Positions 24,901-31,074 of a stretch of DNA of 31,074 nucleotides are shown piece after piece. A model generated the notes under the pieces. The model made no database searches. It was not told where the DNA came from and worked only from the letters and a program-made list of their open reading frames with translations. The first letter of the stretch is position 1. Every line of letters begins with the position of its first letter. The position numbers and the translations under genes were made by a program. The stretch comes from Rodentolepis nana (lineage: Eukaryota; Platyhelminthes; Cestoda; Cyclophyllidea; Hymenolepididae): assembly GCA_900617975.1 (NCBI GenBank), contig UZAE01012829.1:1-31074 (forward strand), read 5' to 3'.

Positions 24901-26691
24901 CGTCTGAATTCAGCCCAAACTTATTTTATAAGAACTTGGAGGGTGGAGAACACATCCAAAACCACGAAAGTTTGGGGAATTTAGTCGCCATGACTAGAGG
25001 GGTGTCCTTTGGTCTGCATGAAAGCTAAACCCATCTCTTTTTTTACTTTTATCTTGACGAAGTTGTTATCATTTAGAACAAAACAGATTCCTTGTTCGTC
25101 AGCAGAGTATATTTCACCTTGATCACCGATTTTTTAATTGAAAACTTAATTAATTCTTGGCGACAAGACTTGAATTGAAGTGTCAGGGTTCCGAAACAGA
25201 TTCTTATGAAAATCCGTTGGTAAGAGGCCAATAGTCAATAGTAGATGTGCGTGGTGTGTGTAAACATCTATAAAAAATCTCTAAAACCAACTTAATATTC
25301 TTCTCTATAATTTATCTCGAACTCCCTGTATAATGGAAGCATTGGCCTTTTCTGACATTCTCGGAATCAGATGATCACCATATGGCATTTTTCAAGGGTA
25401 AACAAAATACGTTGCCAATTTTGGCACTCATTCGAATGCTAGTTTTGCTTTGGTTTAGCTGTAAGCACCAATAAACTTATTACAAAATTATTTCTTACTG
25501 GGTTTAGCTAGTTTTGTAGTTCCATAGTACTTGAATTAAAGTGACCGATTTCAAGGTTATATCATTACCTTTAAATTTAGTGACCAGTATCAAAGTACTG
25601 GTTCATCCATTGGAATGTTCATCCAATCGTTTCATCTTTCTTAAGAGTCTTAATTTTCAATTAACCAATCAGAATAAAAGAGCTGTGTTCAAATGATTTG
25701 ATACTTTAAACTCAATATCGTTACAGTGATTCACTTAATTAACTCGTGATTCAACCAATTGCTGAGGAAGTCAAATGGTAATTAGCTTGGTTGATGCAGT
25801 TGCTATCGTAATGTGTTTTTTAAGCTACTCAAGAGAGATTATGTGAAATTAGCCAGAGTTCATCTTATGTAACACAACGACGCATTTTGTATTTGCATTG
25901 GTGCGTGCGTGGCACCCTGTGCGAGCGGCACGTTCATTTGCACGTCGTCTAGTTCGTGCACCAATAGGTTGCCGCGTGTATGATCGATGTGTGCGTAGCT
26001 GGCTTCTTAGGCGCGCGTGCACATAGTCATAGGCGTCATAACCTCTCGTGCCTTGCATCAGCATAGTGCGGTGTGTATATGTGCCTATATTGACAATTCT
26101 CTTATCTGCATGGCGACGATGCGAACAACACCAGCTAGACGACGTCATGGAGGACGTCAACATGAGAATTCCCAGACTTATGGTCTACTTCTTTCAACTG
26201 TAACCACTTCCTCTCTTTTTCTTCAGGAGATTGAAAGCTTCCAGCGATGCGCATGTGATCTAGGGCTGGAAATTCAGAGCTTTGTGGTGGATATATCTAA
26301 AGTGGAGGCGCTAGCGCGACTCCCACAGGACTTCACCACCTTTGAGTTGGTTCGAGATCGCGTGGAAAGCCTTCAACGAAGGAGACGTCAGCTTCAACGG
26401 AGACTGTCATCTTGTGAATCCCGTGGAGTGGATCTACGTAAACGTCTTCGGGAGCTACGTGAATCTAGCAGTTCAGAGGAGGAAGTCGTTGAAGCTAAAA
26501 AGCGAATCGCTAACGAGGAAATAAGTTCCCTGGATTTGCCCAAAGATCGTTCCTCCCAAATCCTTGTTGTGGAACAATATATTATCCAGCTGTCAGAGAC
26601 ACGGTCAAAATTGAGGAAATTTTGGAATAGGTATGCCCGTGGTCTAAGGAATTTACAAAAACTGGAGGATTTTGAGAGCCATTTCAAGAAG
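5186..26691 (+). CDS. DBL/DBS-like Rho guanine nucleotide exchange factor, N-terminal 320 residues (partial; continues beyond the window)
   Basis: Coding exons are 5186-5261, 5295-5400, 5433-5514, 5553-5783 and 26227-26691. The ATG at 5186 follows an in-frame TGA directly. The family (MCF2, MCF2L/DBS) activates Rho GTPases such as RhoA and Cdc42; its SEC14 domain binds phosphoinositides and restrains the DH-PH module. Residues 1-165 are SEC14/CRAL-TRIO-like: LKRNFVFSPGSQD at 17-29, VIDRR at 69-73 with W77, LLRPQGFFQR at 100-109, GG at 150-151 and W160. These match landmarks I recall for DBS (LKKRF..LSGG, VIDRR..KW, LRPTGFFQR, GG.L.Y....W). Residues 166-320 are a spectrin-like repeat: EIESF at the start, a long basic coiled coil, then FWNRY near 297 before LEDFESHFKK. 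Phases agree at every junction. The DH and PH domains are not in the window. MCF2L-type is the best fit; Trio/Kalirin and SESTD1 also pair SEC14 with spectrin repeats but fit the motifs less well. Confidence 0.85.
5262..5294 (+). other. 33-nt intron 1
   Basis: It runs GTCTGT...ATCTTAG and is T-rich. Retaining it would introduce an in-frame TAG at the acceptor, while removing it keeps the frame. Its size agrees with introns 2 and 3. Confidence 0.65.
5295..5400 (+). CDS. DBL/DBS-like gene, coding exon 2
   Basis: It encodes residues 27-60 plus split codons at both ends (2-nt start, 2-nt end). The residues include KNPVIFFSDN, matching the family's strand after the GGRGQD-type loop. The donor is CACCT|GTATGG. 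Confidence 0.8.
5401..5432 (+). other. 32-nt intron 2
   Basis: It runs GTATGG...TATATTTAG with a pyrimidine tract. Without splicing, the exon 2 frame reaches a TAA within about 20 codons. Splicing restores the VIDRR block in frame. Confidence 0.8.
5433..5514 (+). CDS. DBL/DBS-like gene, coding exon 3
   Basis: It encodes residues 62-88, including HLIVIDRRGSGW, the most diagnostic SEC14 strand of this family. The acceptor is ATATTTAG|AAA and the donor AAT|GTAGGA. Confidence 0.85.
5515..5552 (+). other. 38-nt intron 3
   Basis: It runs GTAGGA...ATATTTCAG, and flanking phases are 0/0. With introns 1 and 2 it forms a run of three introns under 40 nt. Confidence 0.8.
5553..5783 (+). CDS. DBL/DBS-like gene, coding exon 4
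   Basis: Seventy-seven codons, phase 0/0 (residues 89-165). It carries LLRPQGFFQR, the SEC14 C-terminal half and the GGELFFDVSLW segment that closes the domain. The acceptor is ATTTCAG and the donor ATT|GTAAGC. Confidence 0.85.
7822..8067 (+). mobile_element. piggyBac-type MITE, copy 1 (238 bp with TTAA duplications)
   Basis: The element (7826-8063) is flanked by TTAA at 7822-7825 and 8064-8067. Its ends are inverted repeats: CCATTTAACACC on the left and, reverse-complemented, CCTTTTAACGCC on the right. TTAA target duplications and CCNTTTAA-type termini are hallmarks of the piggyBac superfamily. There is no transposase, so it is non-autonomous. Its 3' half is nearly identical to copy 3, for example CAATGGAGCTTATTTTGAAA. 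Confidence 0.75.
8760..8885 (+). mobile_element. piggyBac-type MITE, copy 2 (5'-truncated fragment)
   Basis: It shares with copy 1 the blocks GAGGCTATA, GTATTGAACATG, TTCAAACGGCAAT, GTTACGAGTCTAGTACC, ATGGAGCTTAT and GAAAGAGGACCG. The left end is missing and the right end has decayed (ACGTTGACGGG in place of GCGTTAAAAGG), so no intact TTAA remains there. Confidence 0.65.
10051..10096 (+). repeat. Poly-C tract (46 nt, one T, one N)
   Basis: A near-pure C run with an ambiguous base at 10068. Its true length is probably not resolved in the assembly. Confidence 0.9.
11518..11548 (+). repeat. (TA)n microsatellite
   Basis: About 15 uninterrupted TA units in intron 4. Confidence 0.9.
12373..12416 (+). 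repeat. Poly-G tract (about 44 nt, imperfect, one N)
   Basis: G runs are broken by T, C and TCC, with N at 12400. The length is uncertain. It could form G-quadruplex structure on this strand. Confidence 0.85.
12784..12811 (+). repeat. (AAT)n/(ATT)n palindrome
   Basis: Repeated AAT units run directly into repeated ATT units, forming a near-perfect inverted repeat able to fold into a hairpin. Confidence 0.75.
15328..15352 (+). repeat. Poly-G tract
   Basis: Short G runs are followed by 18 consecutive G (15335-15352), then (GT)n. Confidence 0.85.
16748..17100 (+). repeat. Dispersed repeat family A, copy 2, with internal 39-bp tandem duplication
   Basis: It matches the reverse complement of 311-623 over its length and extends further at the start through a perfect duplication: 16757-16795 is repeated exactly at 16796-16834. 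Copies 1 and 3 have a single unit, so the duplication is specific to this copy. No coding potential is apparent. Confidence 0.75.
18668..18745 (-). repeat. Possible tRNA-derived SINE relic
   Basis: On the minus strand the stretch GGTGGCACAGCAGTTAATGC followed by GCTCGCCTAATGGAGG and TTGCGAAC resembles the 5' half of a tRNA gene through the D-arm/A-box and anticodon-arm region. The B-box part is degenerate. No full cloverleaf can be drawn, so this is a decayed relic at best. Confidence 0.3.
18859..18990 (+). repeat. Compound microsatellites in inverted arrangement
   Basis: (CT)14(CA)8 at 18859-18902 is followed about 66 nt later by (TG)7(AG)4 at 18969-18990. The second block is the reverse complement of the core of the first, giving a potential stem of about 22 bp. 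Confidence 0.8.
23173..23366 (+). mobile_element. piggyBac-type MITE, copy 3 (186 bp with TTAA duplications)
   Basis: The element (23177-23362) is bracketed by TTAA at 23173-23176 and 23363-23366. The ends are CCCTTTAA and, reverse-complemented, TCCTTTAACGCC. The interior aligns with copy 1 but lacks about 50 bp of its left half. It lies in the same orientation as copies 1 and 2. Confidence 0.75.
23521..24527. other. Intronic stretch without recognised gene
   Basis: It holds one exon-like segment (23701-23738) with good splice sites that the gene model does not use, and otherwise nothing I recognise. The mariner relic begins at its right end. Confidence 0.4.
24528..25175 (-). pseudogene. Mariner-family transposase relic
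   Basis: Reverse-strand translation gives, across shifting frames, the order of a mariner transposase C-terminal half: a DEQGICFV segment (about 25080-25105), KFGLNSDANVELLATVV (about 24870-24930), NSRPYV followed by QQ (about 24813-24845), and WPPTFPDLN (about 24700-24730, the family's WPP.SPDLNP block at the third catalytic Asp). A C-terminal KANQLVERIKAAFE helix precedes the stop at 24528-24530. Several internal stops and at least two frame changes make it inactive. The N-terminal DNA-binding half and terminal inverted repeats were not identified. It lies antisense to the host gene. Confidence 0.8.
25877..26060 (+). promoter_or_regulatory. CpG-rich patch upstream of exon 5 (possible internal promoter)
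   Basis: I count about 19 CpG dinucleotides in roughly 170 bp, in an intron that is otherwise CpG-poor and T-rich. It ends about 170 bp before exon 5, and ATGs at 26017, 26110 and 26119 are in frame with that exon. A promoter role is inference; a GT/CG-rich simple-sequence relic is the alternative. Confidence 0.3.
26227..26691 (+). CDS. DBL/DBS-like gene, coding exon 5 (spectrin-like repeat)
   Basis: One hundred and fifty-five codons, phase 0/0 (residues 166-320). The acceptor has a long pyrimidine tract (CTCTCTTTTTCTTCAG) and the donor is AAG|GTATGC. The protein is highly charged and helical: EIESF, a basic block RRRRQLQRRL, an acidic SSSSEEEVVEA turn, then SKLRKFWNRY and LEDFESHFKK. The family has the matching order: IESF after SEC14, then a FW..H-type helix and HFE.GF. 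Nucleotide composition is balanced and clearly unlike the T-rich flanks. Confidence 0.85.
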
Positions 26692-28291
26692 GTATGCATT
26701 TTCACGTGATTTCACCTTGTATGCCGATTTTTGCAATTAGCTTAGTTAAAATATTCACGTGAAGTACTCGTAAACTGGCATACTAATTTTATAATAGAAG
26801 CCTTTCCTTTTATTTAAGCCTACTTTTCAGTGATATTGATTTCTAAGTCTGCAACATTTTTAACAGGCTAATACTGCTGTGTAACTTTACCAAGCACGGT
26901 CATACATAGATGGCTACTTCTGTTTTTTCTTGTTTAAAAATATCAAGTGTTACAGGTTATGCGAAGAGTTGTTTTGGTGATTAAATCTCATTAATACAAT
27001 CCCGGCCTCATTTAAGACGAGAGAATGGCGGGGCGACGGAGATGTGCCTTTATTGGATGAGAAACGTTCGGCGCTGTGCTAGCTCTAATTCTGCATGGTT
27101 GCAGCCTACAGATGGGGGAAAATAGTGTGTCCGGGGGGGGGGGAATTTGATCGAACATGAAAGCACAAATAGAATACCATAAAATTGCAAATATTAACTC
27201 AAATTAACGATCGGAGTGTAGAAGGTGTGGTTGGCTAATTTTCAGAAGAAGAGAATGCAAGTTAAAGGTTTCAGTCCTTGAGTTAAAAGACGTCTCCTGG
27301 TGGTGTATCCTCCTGTGATTAGTCGTAAAAACCTACCTGATTTGGTCTATTTTGAACCAAATTGTACTAAGTATGTGATTTTTATCTTCACTTATTTCAT
27401 TAGCGAGCTTTAATTAATTTGATTATGAAAGTAATCTTGAATTTGGAATGGGATAGTATTATAAAAGAAGAATTGGATAGAGGGGTACATTTGGCTTTCT
27501 ATATATAATGCTGTTAGTATGATTAGCGTTTTACTCGTTCACTAGAGAGCAAGCCAACTTCCTCGCTTTCCAACTCCATTGGGTTTATTGACAGTGCATA
27601 ACTGATGTCATTTAAGGGTAGAATCAACATGCAATATCCTTTTTTTTATTAATCTTATTACTAGTACTTATACTCCATCTCCTGACGACATTTTGATTAA
27701 CCTTGCTGTTGACATTTTTGCGCGTGTCTTTCACTTCGATTCTCTGCCTCTTTGAGGTCATGGCCGCTCCCGCCTGGTAGGCATGACCCAACTGGTTACT
27801 TTGCGGTTTTGGCTGCTTGATTCTTTTTTTCCTTTTTACGAAATCATATTCTCTATTACTTTGTTTTGAAATAGCAAATAAACTTTTCTTTTGCCACCAT
27901 CTTTTCCTATCTACACTGAAAAGCCTCGCTTTCCAACCCCTGGGGGAAATAGCTCCCTGCTAGGAAAAATTTCCTGGTTATGGTTGCTCATCTACCCAAT
28001 GAAAGATTGTATATCTGCGAAATTTTGGAATTGCTAAAAGTGTGTTCAATATTCCATCTAAACTGCGCGCTGACTTGTATCTGCCCAATTGTGAGTGAAT
28101 AGTTATCACACTATTCAATGGAAAATTGTTTTCATCTATTTGAATAGTGTTCACTTAATCATGCAGGATGATGTTGAATTTGATATAACAGGTTATTGGT
28201 TTGGTTGATTAAGTGGGTAATATTGGCATTCATAGGAGTGTCTAATTCAAATTGACCTTACTCGGGCTTTGGCATTAGTGCTGTGGGTTAG
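26692..28291 (+). other. Intronic sequence after exon 5
   Basis: It is T-rich, with an 11-G run at 27133-27143. No convincing exon is seen. Several acceptor-like sites (for example TTTTCAG before 27246) lack a usable donor. Confidence 0.5.
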
Positions 28292-28376
28292 ATTATGGCA
28301 GACGTTGTCTCCCCTTCGTCTAAGGAGAGGGATCGCGGGGTAAGGAAAGCCCTCTCCGACCTAACAGTACGTGCAG
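28292..28376 (+). CDS. Candidate coding exon 6 of the DBL/DBS-like gene
   Basis: GTGGGTTAG precedes and GCAG|GTATTG follows an 85-nt segment. It is open only in phase 0, the phase needed after exon 5, and reads IMADVVSPSSKERDRGVRKA and onward to SDLTVRA. Its GC content is well above the flanks. The expected product here is the continuation of the spectrin-like region (family VKAILDAAS.K); the resemblance is weak. The acceptor pyrimidine tract is poor. It competes with 30409-30543, because its end phase (1 nt) does not fit that exon. Confidence 0.4.
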
Positions 28377-30408
28377 GTATTGGATGTGACTGGTTTTGTT
28401 TGTTCAAATGCTTGAAATTCCATTCCACCCCCTCCCTCCATCAATGTTCGAGGCACTAGGTTTCTTTTTACTATCTCCGCTCTTACCTTTTTTACCACTT
28501 TCAACTTTATTTTCAATTTGGATTGTTTGACTTTGCTGCCACCTTAATACAAGTGTCTAATCTGCTATCAGGTTTGTAACAGTTAAAATTTTTTTGATAG
28601 TGCTGGAAAGCTGAGAGTACCTGTCTATTTTGAATGCTCCTAGAACCGAAATAGTCATCAATTGTCAGTTGTTTGCTTGTCTACCAAATGTAGATTTATT
28701 TGTACATTATTTACGCGGAATAATAATCCGCTGAACACGGTAGATAAGTATGTTAGACCTGACTTCATTTCGATTGTAAGAAGCTCCCAGGCAAAATTGT
28801 TTTCATTTGTGGGAGTTTTGCTCTACTTGACTTGTGCTCTACCCACACTACTTCTCTCTCCTTTGAAATCAGGAGACGTGTGGGTTGATAGCTCTTTCCT
28901 GATGAGTCATGAGTAAAGAAATCAAATCCTTGCTCATTTTCGCGGGACTAATCTTGAATCTACTCAAATTTTGCTCTAGTCAGGGTTTATTGATTTGAAT
29001 CAAACATGTGCTTCTTTGCGATGGATTTGCATATGAAGCAATAAATTAGCCGGCGGTTTCGCAATCAACATACAGGTGACATGGGTCGTATTCGAGGCTG
29101 CATCCGGATCAGTTTCATCCTAATATTTTGGAGGTTATGTTTGATAGAAAGGGAGTTAAACTTTGCTGGCCTATCTTTTACGAATTTCTGATTTCTGTCA
29201 GATTTTCAACCACTTGTTTATCTTCTAGCCCACTTTCTGTAATTTTGTGCGTGACGTTGTGATAGGTCATCAATCCACTGTCTTCGGTATCAAATATCTA
29301 TCAATATCTTGATCTGTTGTCCCTAGTCGAATTAGGTTTGGAGACCAGTATCGACTCATTTTACTTTATCCATCTCATAGATCTGGAGCGACGGACCCTA
29401 GATTTGGGCTCTTTAGATCCGGAGTTACAGACTGGTTTCCGTTTCTAACAGTACCTATTAATTTCTTGTTTCTCTGTGTTGTATCTCCCATGGTTAATAA
29501 AGCTTTAACTATATTCAACCCCCCCCCCTCAATTCTTTTTTACTTCGTTCTGTTTCCTTTTTATAAGGCTTAAAGGAAATTTCTTCTTCTTAATTAAATC
29601 GGTAATGGTTATGCTTCACAAATTTTTCTATACCGTTTATTGCGTAGCTCGTATCATAAGATAAATGCACTGATATTTGATGTCTTCAATTCAACCCCCT
29701 TTAACGGCCATAATTTATAATTTAGCATTTATTCAGAACGTTAGTAGTGCGTGTTTGCACATTTAGGAGTAAATGTTGTGACTAAGTCTACTTTATAGAT
29801 GCTCGGTATTGATTTCTGATGCTAATAAATGTAAGCAATTTGATCACTTTTTTTTCGCGATTGAATAATTCACTGGTTAGTGCGAAATATCGTGAAACAA
29901 GATATTTAACTCCTATCTATGGTGGAGTTTGTTAAAGTCAGCTTTACTTTATACTTGATTGCTCGGTTCAGAGCCATTTTATTCACAAACTGTATGGAAA
30001 CGGGTTGTTTAGTTGCTCGTGTGATTGGTGCTTCGTGTACCAGTACCTTTCTGAAACAAGAGTTTGGTCCAATTGCAGCAACCTTAATCTATCATTTGGA
30101 GTCTATTCTTTTAGCTTTTATTTGTCATAATTTTGGTTTCGATTGCGGATTTTGAAGTTAGTATTTGCTTGAGAGATATAGTTGTTTTTGATTGAACTCC
30201 AGTCTGGAAAAAACACGTAATGGGCTATAAATAAAATTATATTGATTTGTTAATTGCGTAAATTTTTCCCTGTGGACTTTAGAAAATTGCTAATTTCGTT
30301 GGTTAGGGTTAATTTCTCCTGTATTCCTGTGTGTGTTTGCACTTTTGTGCTTTAGCGATGAACTTTTACTGATAAGTTAAACCACTTTTCCACATGGTAT
30401 ATATTTAG
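28377..30408 (+). other. Intronic or undetermined sequence
   Basis: It is T-rich, with a 10-C run at 29519-29528. The open frame at 29919-30155 is hydrophobic and matches nothing I know. No other feature is supported. Confidence 0.4.
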
Positions 30409-30543
30409 ATGAAAAAAAATGATGGCAATTCATTTTTGGCCACCATCAAGTTCTCAAGGCCGCATATTCTTGAGTTTAACATCAATGGAGTTCAGAAAAA
30501 TCTCTCAGTTCGAATGCGCGATTTAAAATCCCAATCCCATTTT
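30409..30543 (+). CDS. Candidate coding exon (phase 0/0) of the DBL/DBS-like gene
   Basis: TATATATTTAG precedes and CATTTT|GTAAGC follows 45 open codons, with segments HILEFNINGVQKN and LSVRMRDLKSQ. Composition is A-rich against a T-rich background, which favours an exon. Phase 0 at both ends would fit directly after exon 5. The sequence does not clearly match the spectrin-like continuation I expect, so it could be a lineage-specific insert, an alternative exon or chance. Confidence 0.35.
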
Positions 30544-30994
30544 GTAAGCATTTTTTTCTACGCTCATCTTGCCTAGAGCGATTATATCTCCTGGTGTCCC
30601 CTTCTAGTGTGAAGCTCAGGCTCTTCCATTCCTTTTATTATGCAGACTTAATGATTTTGAATATCCTATCCATCCACTATGTATACAGCGACCTTCATTA
30701 TTTCTGATTGAACAGAATTTCTGTGTTAAAATTTCCTGTCTTTTCCCGGTTTCTTGGAGTGCGTTCTATGTTTCGATCCTCTCGGTATTTTAAGTTTGTA
30801 TGCGCAATTATATTGGCTTCTTTGTATTCTTGAAATAACTTGACTCTTTTAGTTGTGTCATCGACCTCGAAGTGCGATCATCTTTATGGTATGTTTGGTA
30901 GGGTTCAAAAGTGTAAGTAGATCCGTAATCTTTGCTTTTCGAGTAAATATATACAGCCTGCCTAGTTCTCCCTCAATATATACTTATATCAGAT

Positions 30995-31074
30995 AGCAGG
31001 CTTTATGATAGTTGTCATTAGCCCTTTGGCTAAATTCGGGCTTCACGGAGGGGAGGAGGAACATCAAAGTGACA
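30995..31074 (+). repeat. Dispersed repeat family A, copy 3 (cut by window end)
   Basis: The last 80 bases align with the first part of copy 2: GCAGGC.TT.TGATAGTT.TCATTAG, CGGGCTTCAC, and GGAACATCAAAGTGACA at the edge. It has a single 39-bp-type unit. The remainder lies beyond the window. Confidence 0.7.

Larger units (their letters stand above)
5784..26226 (+). other. Giant intron 4 (20,443 nt)
   Basis: It is bounded by GTAAGC and CTCTCTTTTTCTTCAG. The flanking exons are both phase 0, and their joined protein (DFQI|EIESF) follows the family across the SEC14/spectrin boundary without a gap. It is strongly T-rich on the plus strand. It contains two piggyBac-type MITEs and a fragment of a third, dispersed repeat A copy 2, an antisense mariner relic, a possible tRNA-derived SINE relic, microsatellites and G/C homopolymers. 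No nested gene is convincing. Confidence 0.8.

Overview
This is eukaryotic, almost certainly metazoan, DNA: AT-rich, intron-dominated, with microsatellites, transposon relics and spliced genes. Two protein genes lie head to head. A minus-strand gene (CDS 120-185 joined to 991-2883) encodes a 652-residue basic nuclear-type protein with an AT-hook. A plus-strand gene starts at 5186 and runs off the right edge. I recognise it as the 5' part of a Dbl-family Rho guanine nucleotide exchange factor of the MCF2/MCF2L (DBL/DBS) group: a SEC14/CRAL-TRIO-like domain followed by a spectrin-like repeat. The DH-PH catalytic module would lie beyond the window.

The plus-strand gene shows two extremes of intron size. 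Its first four coding exons (5186-5261, 5295-5400, 5433-5514, 5553-5783) are separated by introns of only 33, 32 and 38 nt. Exon 4 then joins exon 5 (26227-26691) across an intron of about 20.4 kb. All phases agree, and the joined protein follows the family through each junction. Tiny introns beside giant T-rich ones are a pattern reported for parasitic flatworms, so a flatworm source is a reasonable but unproven inference.

Layout: 1-2883 minus-strand AT-hook gene, with a dispersed repeat in its 805-nt intron; 2884-5185 divergent intergenic region with one weak small-gene candidate; 5186-5783 first four exons of the DBL/DBS-like gene; 5784-26226 giant intron carrying two piggyBac-type MITEs with TTAA duplications plus a fragment of a third, another dispersed-repeat copy, an antisense mariner transposase relic, microsatellites and long G/C homopolymers (some with N); 26227-26691 spectrin-repeat exon, preceded by a CpG-rich patch and an open in-frame leader that could be an alternative first exon; 26692-31074 intronic sequence with two competing candidate exons and a third dispersed-repeat copy cut by the window end.

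The main results are the joined DBL/DBS-like gene model, the possible internal promoter giving a SEC14-less isoform, and two repeat families.
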